NCBI GenBank assembly: GCA_030828025.1
Contig: JAURDG010000073.1
Location: forward strand, 1 to 6,731
DNA length: 6,731 nt
Source of the DNA: Flavobacteriaceae bacterium
Lineage (GTDB): Bacteria > Bacteroidota > Bacteroidia > Flavobacteriales > Flavobacteriaceae
Direction: 5' to 3'
Positions 1 to 5,448 of this stretch are shown here, piece by piece (positions within the stretch are counted from its first letter, which is position 1; every line of letters starts with the position of its first letter). The notes beneath the pieces were generated by a model. It was not told where the DNA came from and ran no database searches. It saw only the letters and a list, made by a program, of their open reading frames with translations. The position numbers were made by a program, and so were the translations under genes.

Positions 1-33
1 TGGAACGTGACTGATACACACTAAAATATTCAT
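1..33 (-). CDS. etfB: Electron transfer flavoprotein beta subunit, N-terminal fragment (runs off left edge)
   Basis: On the minus strand an ATG at 33-31 opens a frame that stays open to the window edge and reads MNILVCISHVP. This matches the start of Bacteroidota EtfB proteins, which typically begin M-K-I-L-V-C-I-S-x-V-P-D; this is the first beta strand of the adenine-nucleotide-binding alpha/beta fold. EtfB pairs with EtfA to form a cytoplasmic FAD/AMP heterodimer that passes electrons from acyl-CoA dehydrogenases to the quinone pool. The gene is divergent from pdhB, an arrangement I recall from flavobacterial genomes. A Bacteroidota -7 box lies 18 nt upstream of its ATG. Only 11 codons are visible, so the call rests on a short but distinctive N-terminus plus context. 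Confidence 0.72.
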   Translation of the reverse strand, partial: MNILVCISHVP

Positions 34-50
34 GGGCTTATTGTTTTACA

Positions 51-58
51 CAAAGGTA
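51..58 (-). promoter_or_regulatory. Putative -7 promoter element for etfB
   Basis: Read on the minus strand this is TACCTTTG, an exact match to the Bacteroidota -7 consensus TAnnTTTG. It would place the transcription start around position 46-48, giving a leader of about 14 nt before the etfB ATG. No good TTG-type -33 element lies at the expected distance (about 78-81); that spot is occupied by a palindrome (75-92). The promoter may therefore be weak or depend on an activator. Confidence 0.5.
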
Positions 59-79
59 ATAAAAAAATTAATTTTATTA
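57..79. repeat. AT-only inverted repeat in divergent intergenic region
   Basis: TAATAAAA (57-64) and TTTTATTA (72-79) are perfect 8-nt inverted arms around a 7-nt spacer. The repeat consists only of A and T in an AT-rich intergenic region, so chance is a real possibility. It overlaps the etfB -7 element at 57-58 and the left part of the neighbouring palindrome at 75-79. Confidence 0.35.
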
Positions 80-92
80 TGCACGCATAATA
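75..92. promoter_or_regulatory. Near-perfect 18-bp palindrome, candidate operator between etfB and pdhB
   Basis: The sequence is TATTATGC-AC-GCATAATA: two perfect 8-nt half sites around a 2-nt centre, the form expected for a site bound by a dimeric regulator. It covers the place where the -33 element of the leftward etfB promoter should lie. It also sits about 21 nt upstream of the pdhB -33 element, so one protein could act on both promoters. The GC core makes it less likely to be accidental than the AT-only repeat beside it. I do not recognise the cognate factor. Confidence 0.45.
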
Positions 93-113
93 TTTTTATC
101 TGTTTACTAGACT

Positions 114-145
114 TTTGTTGGTTGGGCATTTTATTGCTATTTTTG
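114..145 (+). promoter_or_regulatory. Bacteroidota-type promoter for pdhB (and probably hppA)
   Basis: TTTG at 114-117 (-33) is followed after 20 nt by TATTTTTG at 138-145 (-7), an exact TAnnTTTG match. The predicted start is near 149-151, leaving a leader of about 13 nt before the ATG at 163. An alternative upstream in-frame start near 115 lies inside this promoter and is therefore unlikely to be used. Confidence 0.68.
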
Positions 146-162
146 CGCGACTTAAATCAGCT

Positions 163-1137
163 ATGAGGACGATTCAATTCAGAGAAGCTATTTGCGAGGC
201 TATGTCAGAGGAGATGCGTTTGGACGAACGTATTTACCTTATGGGAGAGGAAGTAGCCGAATACAACGGTGCTTACAAAGCATCTAAAGGAATGTTAGAT
301 GAATTCGGTGAAAAACGGGTTATTGATACCCCCATTTCTGAGCTTGGTTTTGCCGGAATTGGCGTGGGCTCTACCATGACAGGCAACCGTCCGATCATTG
401 AATTTATGACCTTCAATTTTGCCCTTGTCGGCATTGATCAGATTATAAACAATGCCGCTAAAATCAGACAAATGTCTGGAGGTCAGTTTCCTTGTCAGAT
501 TGTTTTTCGAGGACCTACAGCCTCTGCTGGACAGCTGGCAGCAACGCACTCTCAGGCTTTTGAAAGCTGGTATGCCAATTGTCCTGGACTAAAAGTAATT
601 GTTCCTTCCAATCCTTACGACGCTAAAGGCTTGCTCAAGGCAGCTATACGCGATGATGACCCTGTCATTTTTATGGAATCGGAGCAGATGTACGGCGACA
701 AAGGCGAAGTGCCAGAAGGTGAGTATGTGTTACCCATTGGCGTAGCTGACATCAAGCAAGTAGGTACAGATGTAACGCTTGTTTCATTTGGCAAGATTTT
801 TAAGGAAGCCCAAAAAGCAGCAGATGCCTTAGCCAAAGAAAATATTTTGTGTGAGTTAATTGATTTGCGCACTATACGTCCACTGGATATCAATACCATT
901 ATTGAATCGGTTAAAAAAACAAACCGATTAGTCATCCTTGAAGAGGCATGGCCATTCGGAAATATTTCAACAGAAATCACTTATCAAGTTCAAAGTCAGG
1001 CGTTTGACTATTTAGATGCGCCTATTCAAAAAATCAATACCGCAGACACACCAGCACCCTATTCTCCTGTTTTGTTGGCCGAATGGCTACCAAATCACGA
1101 AGACGTTGTTCGTGCAGTACACAAGGTTTTAAGTTAA
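163..1137 (+). CDS. pdhB: Pyruvate dehydrogenase E1 component, beta subunit
   Basis: The 324-aa product is the usual length for E1 beta. With E1 alpha it forms the alpha2beta2 thiamine-diphosphate enzyme that decarboxylates pyruvate and acetylates the lipoyl groups of E2 in the cytoplasmic PDH complex. The N-terminal transketolase-like pyrimidine-binding domain (about 4-180) includes the E1-beta start MRTIQFREAI, the stretch MGEEVAEYNGAYKASKG (27-43), the DTPISE motif with the expected TPP-activating Glu60, and the FRGP...THSQ segment around 115-131. The transketolase C-terminal domain (about 195-315) carries DLRTIRPLD and LEEAWPFG. The ATG at 163 was chosen because the protein then starts exactly where family members do and the promoter ends just upstream. 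No alpha subunit or E2 gene is adjacent; in Bacteroidota pdhB is commonly separate from pdhA-pdhC. hppA follows after 16 nt. A branched-chain 2-oxoacid E1 beta is the alternative, but the match to flavobacterial PdhB is better. Confidence 0.94.
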   Translation: MRTIQFREAICEAMSEEMRLDERIYLMGEEVAEYNGAYKASKGMLDEFGEKRVIDTPISELGFAGIGVGSTMTGNRPIIEFMTFNFALVGIDQIINNAAKIRQMSGGQFPCQIVFRGPTASAGQLAATHSQAFESWYANCPGLKVIVPSNPYDAKGLLKAAIRDDDPVIFMESEQMYGDKGEVPEGEYVLPIGVADIKQVGTDVTLVSFGKIFKEAQKAADALAKENILCELIDLRTIRPLDINTIIESVKKTNRLVILEEAWPFGNISTEITYQVQSQAFDYLDAPIQKINTADTPAPYSPVLLAEWLPNHEDVVRAVHKVLS

Positions 1138-1153
1138 TCAATCAAATTTTACC

Positions 1154-3496
1154 ATGAGTTCCATCATTTTTTATCTTCCAATAGCCCTAGCAGTAATAGG
1201 ATTAATTGTCATGATTGTGAAAGCACAATGGGTGCGTAAGCAAGCTGCCGGCGATGCCAAAATGATTGAAATTTCTAGTGCAATCAAAGAAGGTGCACTT
1301 GCCTTTTTGGGTGCCGAATACCGATTACTTTCGTTTTTTGTCGTTGGTGCTTCTGTCGCTTTATATGTCATTTCTACATTGGTTGAACATACGCATTGGA
1401 TGATTGTTCCAGCGTTCATTCTTGGGGCTATTTTTAGTGCTTTTGCAGGTAATATTGGTATGCGCATTGCTACGGATGCTAATGCACGCACGGCCGAAGC
1501 TGCTAAAACCAGCTTGCCTAAGGCTTTAAAAGTGTCGTTCAACGGCGGAACAGTTATGGGCTTGGGCGTTGCTGGACTTGCCGTTCTTGGTCTTAGTTTA
1601 TTGTTCTTGTTTTTTATTGAACAGTTTATGGGGCATGAAGGAAGTTTTTATTCCAATATGACCGTAGTGCTCGAGACACTTGCGGGCTTTTCTTTGGGTG
1701 CAGAATCTATTGCGCTTTTTGCACGTGTTGGTGGCGGTATTTACACCAAAGCTGCCGATGTAGGTGCTGACCTTGTAGGAAAAGTTGAAGCTGGAATACC
1801 AGAAGATGATCCTCGAAACCCAGCTACGATTGCTGATAATGTTGGCGATAATGTTGGTGATGTAGCTGGTATGGGCGCAGACCTATTTGGATCTTATGTG
1901 GCTACTGTTTTGGCGGCTATGGTTTTGGGTAATTATGTGGTTAAAGACATGCTAGATGCTGGAAAAGAATTAACATCTTTTGAAGGAATGGGTCCCATTT
2001 TGTTACCACTCGTCATTGCAGGTGTTGGCATTTTAGCATCTGTTATTGGAACCTTGTTTGTGCGGATTAAATCAAATGACGCAAAAGAAGATAAGGTGCA
2101 AAAGGCACTCGACACAGGAAACTGGGCAGCTATAGTGTTAACGCTTGTTGCTAGCTGGTTCCTTATTGATTGGATGCTAGAGGACGAAATAAGCATGAGT
2201 TTTTTTGGTGAAGGAATAGTTACTGTACCTTCAATTCATGTGTTTTACGCTGCTTGTATTGGTCTAGCAGTAGGTGCTTTGATTTCTATGGTAACTTCTT
2301 ACTACACTTCGTTAGGTAAAAAGCCAGTATTGGATATTGTACAAAATAGTTCTACAGGTGCTGCGACCAATATTATTGCTGGTTTGGCAGTTGGAATGAA
2401 ATCTACGTTTGTTTCTGTTATTCTATTTGCAGCAGCTATTTATGGTTCTTATGAATTGGCTGGTTTTTATGGTGTTGCACTTGCCGCCTCGGCGATGATG
2501 GCAACAACAGCGATGCAGTTGGCTATTGACGCATTTGGTCCTATTGCTGATAACGCTGGTGGTGTTGCTGAAATGAGCGAATTAGAACCACAGGTACGCG
2601 AGCGTACAGATATTTTAGATTCTGTAGGAAACACAACTGCTGCGGTTGGTAAAGGTTTTGCCATTGCTTCAGCCGCCCTTACCGCTTTGGCATTATTTGC
2701 TGCTTATGTGACGTTTACAGGTATTGATGGCATTAATATTTTTAAGGCCGACGTTTTGGCCATGCTGTTTGTAGGTGGCATGATCCCTGTAGTATTTTCT
2801 GCACTTGCTATGCAATCGGTCGGAAAAGCGGCTATGGAAATGGTGCATGAAGTACGTCGTCAATTTAGAGAAATTCCTGGTATTTTAGAAGGAAAAGGAA
2901 AGCCTGAATATGCCAAATGTGTAGATATTTCTACTAAAGCTGCGCTTAAAGAAATGCTTCTCCCAGGATTGATTACCATCATCACACCCATTCTTATTGG
3001 CCTGTTGTTCGGTGCCGAGCCGTTGGGTGGTTATATGGCGGGCGTTTGTGTTTCGGGTGTTATGTGGGCTATTTTCCAAAACAATGCTGGTGGTGCTTGG
3101 GATAATGCAAAAAAATCATTTGAAGCAGGTGTTGAGATAAACGGCGAAATGACCTACAAAGGTAGCGATGCGCACAAGGCAGCGGTTACTGGCGATACCG
3201 TTGGCGATCCGTTCAAAGATACTTCTGGTCCTTCCATGAATATTCTAATTAAACTAACATGCTTGATAGGTCTTGTTATGGCTCCACTTTTAGATGGTGG
3301 AATTGCCAAAGATGCGGACAAAACTCAAGTTGAGGTAACACTTGAACGTTCGGACGAGGGTTTGGCCAAAGGAACCATTACCACAGTAACCAACCAAAAT
3401 GGGCAGGTGGTAGAAAAAGTTCAAGTCTTTCAAGGTACTCAAGAAGAGGTAAACGAAGCAATTGCCACCGCAAAAGTTGCTGCTGGTGTTAAGTAA
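1154..3496 (+). CDS. hppA: K+-dependent membrane-bound (ion-translocating) pyrophosphatase, predicted H+ type
   Basis: This 780-aa polytopic inner-membrane enzyme hydrolyses PPi and couples it to cation pumping. About 16 hydrophobic segments are visible. Mg-PPi site motifs include RVGGGIYTKAADVGAD (191-206), KVE (210-212), DDPRNPATIADNVGDNVGD (218-236), GADLFGSY (241-248), DNAKK (650-654) and TGDTVGDPFKDTSGPS (679-694). In GNTTAAVGKG (492-501), Ala496 and Gly499 occupy the positions that are Lys and Thr in K+-independent enzymes, so K+ dependence is expected. The gating glutamate is absent from the TM6 positions (Gly246, Ala250), but Glu184 is present in TM5 seven residues before Arg191. This is the pattern I recall for Flavobacterium-type H+-pumping enzymes. 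An unusual soluble tail of about 65 residues follows the last membrane segment (about 714-780). The ATG at 1154 gives the standard hydrophobic N-terminus; no Shine-Dalgarno is evident. The gene is 16 nt after pdhB and probably in one operon; its 3' end overlaps the convergent kinase gene by 8 nt. Confidence 0.96.
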   Translation: MSSIIFYLPIALAVIGLIVMIVKAQWVRKQAAGDAKMIEISSAIKEGALAFLGAEYRLLSFFVVGASVALYVISTLVEHTHWMIVPAFILGAIFSAFAGNIGMRIATDANARTAEAAKTSLPKALKVSFNGGTVMGLGVAGLAVLGLSLLFLFFIEQFMGHEGSFYSNMTVVLETLAGFSLGAESIALFARVGGGIYTKAADVGADLVGKVEAGIPEDDPRNPATIADNVGDNVGDVAGMGADLFGSYVATVLAAMVLGNYVVKDMLDAGKELTSFEGMGPILLPLVIAGVGILASVIGTLFVRIKSNDAKEDKVQKALDTGNWAAIVLTLVASWFLIDWMLEDEISMSFFGEGIVTVPSIHVFYAACIGLAVGALISMVTSYYTSLGKKPVLDIVQNSSTGAATNIIAGLAVGMKSTFVSVILFAAAIYGSYELAGFYGVALAASAMMATTAMQLAIDAFGPIADNAGGVAEMSELEPQVRERTDILDSVGNTTAAVGKGFAIASAALTALALFAAYVTFTGIDGINIFKADVLAMLFVGGMIPVVFSALAMQSVGKAAMEMVHEVRRQFREIPGILEGKGKPEYAKCVDISTKAALKEMLLPGLITIITPILIGLLFGAEPLGGYMAGVCVSGVMWAIFQNNAGGAWDNAKKSFEAGVEINGEMTYKGSDAHKAAVTGDTVGDPFKDTSGPSMNILIKLTCLIGLVMAPLLDGGIAKDADKTQVEVTLERSDEGLAKGTITTVTNQNGQVVEKVQVFQGTQEEVNEAIATAKVAAGVK

Positions 3497-4106
3497 ATAA
3501 ACCGCTAAGCTCAGCGTCTATTTTCTCAACTACTTGGCCAAAGTCCTCTTTGTTATCTACAAAGTTTAAATCATCCACATCAATAATAAGGAGTTTTCCT
3601 TTGTCGTAAGTGTCCACCCAAGCTTCGTAGCGTTCATTTAAACGGCTTAAATAGTCGATGCTAATCGAGTTTTCGTACTCTCTACCGCGTTTGTGAATTT
3701 GTGCCACCAAATTAGAAATAGAACTTCTTAAGTAGATCATTAAGTCGGGCCCTTTAACCAGAGATTCCATTAGCTCAAAAACAGCTGTGTAGTTGCTAAA
3801 GTCACGATGGGTCATCAGCCCCCTGGCGTGCAGGTTGGGCGCAAAAATGTGTGCATCCTCATAAATGGAACGGTCTTGCACGACGTCATTTCCGTTTTTT
3901 TGAATGTCGAGAATTTGTCTAAACCGACTATTGAGGAAATAAATTTGAAGATTAAACGACCAACGCTCCATCTCGGCATAAAAGTCATCCAAATAAGGAT
4001 TTTCAACAACATCTTCGTACAATGCTTCCCAGCCATAATGTTTGTGAAGCAATTCGGTTAGACTTGTTTTTCCTGCCCCAATATTTCCCGCAATAGCAAT
4101 ATGCAT
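3489..4106 (-). CDS. Deoxynucleoside kinase (deoxyadenosine/deoxyguanosine kinase family)
   Basis: The 205-aa cytoplasmic salvage kinase is expected to phosphorylate a deoxynucleoside to its 5'-monophosphate using a nucleoside triphosphate. The P-loop GNIGAGKTS (7-15) is at the very N-terminus. Glu31 in YEDVVENPYLDDFY (30-43) is at the expected catalytic-base position. MERWSFNLQIYFLNSRF (46-62) forms part of the nucleoside pocket. The DRS motif lies at 78-80, in QDRSIYEDAHIFAPNLHA, and HKRGREYE (138-145) is the arginine-rich LID. The length and these blocks match the single-domain Bacteroidota dNK. The start at 4106 was chosen because MHIAIAGNIGAGKT is the family N-terminus; an in-frame ATG 7 codons upstream (4127) would add an unconserved MWLKIFE. 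The gene is monocistronic here and convergent with hppA. I could not find a convincing promoter upstream. Substrate preference (dA, dG or dC) cannot be read from the sequence. Confidence 0.92.
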   Translation of the reverse strand: MHIAIAGNIGAGKTSLTELLHKHYGWEALYEDVVENPYLDDFYAEMERWSFNLQIYFLNSRFRQILDIQKNGNDVVQDRSIYEDAHIFAPNLHARGLMTHRDFSNYTAVFELMESLVKGPDLMIYLRSSISNLVAQIHKRGREYENSISIDYLSRLNERYEAWVDTYDKGKLLIIDVDDLNFVDNKEDFGQVVEKIDAELSGLFT

Positions 4107-4313
4107 TTCAAAAATTTTAAGCCACAATATAAGTATCTTTCAACAAAGACACATCTAATTTTTGTTAACTTTTTTGCGCCAGCATTACCCTAAATTTAAT
4201 GGACATGTGTGTAGATAAAAAACAGATTTCCTGTGAAAAAACTCAAAAAGTCATTAGCCTTTTGCCTACAACTTATTTTCTTTAGTATATTTGTTTTACC
4301 AAACAAATCCATT
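4107..4313. other. Intergenic region between divergent dNK and DUF6588-like genes
   Basis: This 207-bp AT-rich region contains the recognisable promoter of the rightward gene at 4261-4293. A short inverted repeat TCTTT-CAAC-AAAGA (4136-4149) lies about 30 nt upstream of the kinase start. On the minus strand TATATTGT just upstream of the kinase start partly resembles a -7 box, but without a matching -33. A 28-codon ORF at 4199-4285 runs into the promoter and looks like chance. I see nothing else here. Confidence 0.5.
4261..4293 (+). promoter_or_regulatory. Bacteroidota-type promoter for the DUF6588-like gene
   Basis: TTTG at 4261-4264 is followed after 21 nt by TATATTTG at 4286-4293, an exact match to the -7 consensus TAnnTTTG. 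Transcription should start around 4297-4299, about 16 nt before the ATG at 4314. This argues against the upstream in-frame GTG start at 4233. Confidence 0.7.
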
Positions 4314-5303
4314 ATGAAACGTCTCTTACTTCTTACTCTTTCTTTTTTTACAACTACTTTTTCTTCTGCGCAGATTTTTGATGATTTAGAAAAAATCTTA
4401 GCAGCAACTACTGATGATGCAAACATCCTTTTCGACGCTTATACATCACCTTTGGGCGAGTCATTCACGTATAGCCTTAACACAGGTTGGGCATCATCTG
4501 CAAAAACACATAAAAAATTAGGTTTTGACCTGACCATTGGCGTAACCTCGCCCAACGTATCAGATGCTGCTAAGTCATTTAAAATTAGCGAGCTAAATCT
4601 AGCTAAATTGACGAGTACATCTGCTACGGCAAATACATTATTTGGACCAAAGGGATCAACCGATTTTACTTACACCATTCCCAATACCTCAATTTCTCAA
4701 ACGGTAACCTTGCCAGGCGGGCTAGAGGATGATTTGGTTATGAACTCCCTACCCGTTCCTTATATTCAGGCTGGTGTGGGCTTGTTTTTTGATACTGATG
4801 TGACCGTTCGTTACCTACCGAAAGTTGACGCACAAGGATCTAGTGTTGACTTAATTGGAATTGGGCTTAAGCATAATTTGATGCAGTACCTTGGTATTAT
4901 CGACAAACTTCCATTAAATGTTGCTGTGTTGGGCTCATTTACTAAGTTAAACATCGAATATGCCTTGAATAGTGCCAAACCAGATCAAAAAATTTCGGGG
5001 AGTGTGAATACCTTTTTAGTCCAAGCCTTGGGTTCTTTAGACTTTCCCATCATCAGCGTGGTTGGTGGTATTGGCTATGGAAAAGGCGATGTTTCTTTTG
5101 CCATGTTAGGCGACTACAGCGTAGGTCTTTTAGATGGTTCGACCAAAACACTAAGCGATCCTTTAAAATCTGAACAAGCTTATACAGGTACGCACGCTTT
5201 AGTTGGGCTTAGAGCAAATTTATTGTTTCTAAAAATCTTTGCGAACTATACCATACAAGAGTTCAATACCCTAAATGCGGGTATTTCTTTTAGTTTCCGT
5301 TAA
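4314..5303 (+). CDS. DUF6588-like secreted protein, probable outer-membrane beta-barrel
   Basis: The 329-aa product begins with a clear Sec signal peptide: MKRLLLLTLSFFTTTFSSAQ, with a likely cleavage between Ala19 and Gln20, a common +1 residue in Bacteroidota. The mature protein starts with a short acidic helix (IFDDLEKILAATTDDANILFDAY, with the chain split around residue 37), then SPLGESFTYSLNTGW. It continues with many short alternating strands separated by turns, and ends in a strand with aromatic residues (SFSFR). Blocks such as PVPYIQAGVGLFFDTDVTVRYLP, GIGLKHNLMQYL, GGIGYGKGD and NYTIQEFNTLNAGISFSFR resemble the DUF6588 family of Bacteroidota as I remember it. Function is unknown; localisation in the outer membrane or periplasm is inferred. 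The start at 4314 is supported by the signal peptide and by the promoter ending 20 nt upstream; an upstream in-frame GTG at 4233 would bury the signal peptide. It appears monocistronic, as metK has its own promoter. Confidence 0.8.
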   Translation: MKRLLLLTLSFFTTTFSSAQIFDDLEKILAATTDDANILFDAYTSPLGESFTYSLNTGWASSAKTHKKLGFDLTIGVTSPNVSDAAKSFKISELNLAKLTSTSATANTLFGPKGSTDFTYTIPNTSISQTVTLPGGLEDDLVMNSLPVPYIQAGVGLFFDTDVTVRYLPKVDAQGSSVDLIGIGLKHNLMQYLGIIDKLPLNVAVLGSFTKLNIEYALNSAKPDQKISGSVNTFLVQALGSLDFPIISVVGGIGYGKGDVSFAMLGDYSVGLLDGSTKTLSDPLKSEQAYTGTHALVGLRANLLFLKIFANYTIQEFNTLNAGISFSFR

Positions 5304-5309
5304 TAAATC

Positions 5310-5340
5310 ATTGTATTTTTTTGGATAGGTTGTATATTTG
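5310..5340 (+). promoter_or_regulatory. Bacteroidota-type promoter for the metK leader
   Basis: ATTG at 5310-5313 is followed after 19 nt by TATATTTG at 5333-5340, an exact -7 consensus match. It begins 7 nt after the preceding stop codon. The predicted start (about 5344-5346) lies only a few bases before the first stem of the riboswitch-like structure, so the transcript would begin almost directly with the aptamer. Confidence 0.75.
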
Positions 5341-5347
5341 CAGCCAC

Positions 5348-5398
5348 AGAGGAAGGATTTGACTGATTGCAACCTCTCAAAAAAACTGCTAAAACAGC
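5348..5398 (+). ncRNA. SAM-II-like riboswitch aptamer in the metK leader
   Basis: Stem P1 is AGAGG (5348-5352) paired with CCTCT (5373-5377). The P1 loop contains GATTTGACTGATTGCAA (5356-5372), which closely resembles the conserved SAM-II loop (GAUUU, then about 7 nt, then UUGCAA). An A-rich linker (5379-5385) and the conserved tail GCTAAAA (5388-5394) follow. CTG (5363-5365) in the loop can pair with CAG (5395-5397) in the tail to make the H-type pseudoknot. Order and spacing agree with the SAM-II class (about 50 nt, pseudoknot, binds S-adenosylmethionine). Its place between a strong promoter and metK fits feedback repression of SAM synthesis. It lacks the SAM-I four-way junction. The class assignment is from memory of the consensus, not from a covariance-model search. 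Confidence 0.82.
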
Positions 5399-5444
5399 TT
5401 GCTTTTGATGAGTATAATCGGTCTCAATTCTTCGAAAAAGCAAG
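5398..5444 (+). promoter_or_regulatory. Start-proximal hairpin, candidate expression platform of the metK riboswitch
   Basis: CTTGCTTTT (5398-5406) is perfectly complementary to AAAAGCAAG (5436-5444), giving a 9-bp stem around a 29-nt loop. The loop can form a small inner stem, TGAG (5409-5412) with CTCA (5423-5426). The 3' arm ends 4 nt before the metK ATG, so the stem would cover the ribosome landing area. The 5' arm begins at the last base of the aptamer tail. There is no T-run after the stem, so translational control is more likely than transcription termination. Confidence 0.55.
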
Positions 5445-5448
5445 TGTT

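Noticed and set aside
1828..1865. Short tandem-like repeat GATAATGTTGG in hppA
   Set aside because: It encodes the conserved DNVGDNVGD PPi-binding motif of the family, so it is explained by protein function.
3503..3516. CGCT/AGCG hairpin as an annotated terminator
   Set aside because: The stem is only 4 bp, lies inside the kinase coding region, and lacks a solid T-run, so it is too weak to list as a terminator.
4107..4127. Longer start for the deoxynucleoside kinase
   Set aside because: The extra seven residues (MWLKIFE) precede the standard MHIAIAGNIGAGKT family N-terminus and show no resemblance to the family.
4110..4190. Minus-strand promoter for the kinase gene (TATATTGT near its start)
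   Set aside because: The -7 match is imperfect and no TTG-type element lies at 19-21 nt spacing, so I could not support a feature.
4199..4285. 28-codon ORF upstream of the DUF6588-like gene
   Set aside because: It covers the -33 element of the next promoter, has no recognisable product or start signal, and its length is expected by chance.
5310..5400. SAM-I (S-box) riboswitch
   Set aside because: The leader lacks the four-way junction and the conserved S-box core; the short pseudoknot arrangement fits SAM-II instead.
5386..5406. Intrinsic terminator in the metK leader (CTG-CTAAAA-CAG followed by CTTGCTTTT)
   Set aside because: The stem is only 3 bp and the following tract is interrupted by G and C; these bases are better explained by the pseudoknot and the downstream hairpin.
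5338..5448. In-frame upstream extension of metK by 37 codons
   Set aside because: It overlaps the -7 box and the whole riboswitch-like leader, and it precedes the conserved MetK N-terminus, so it is an accidental open frame.
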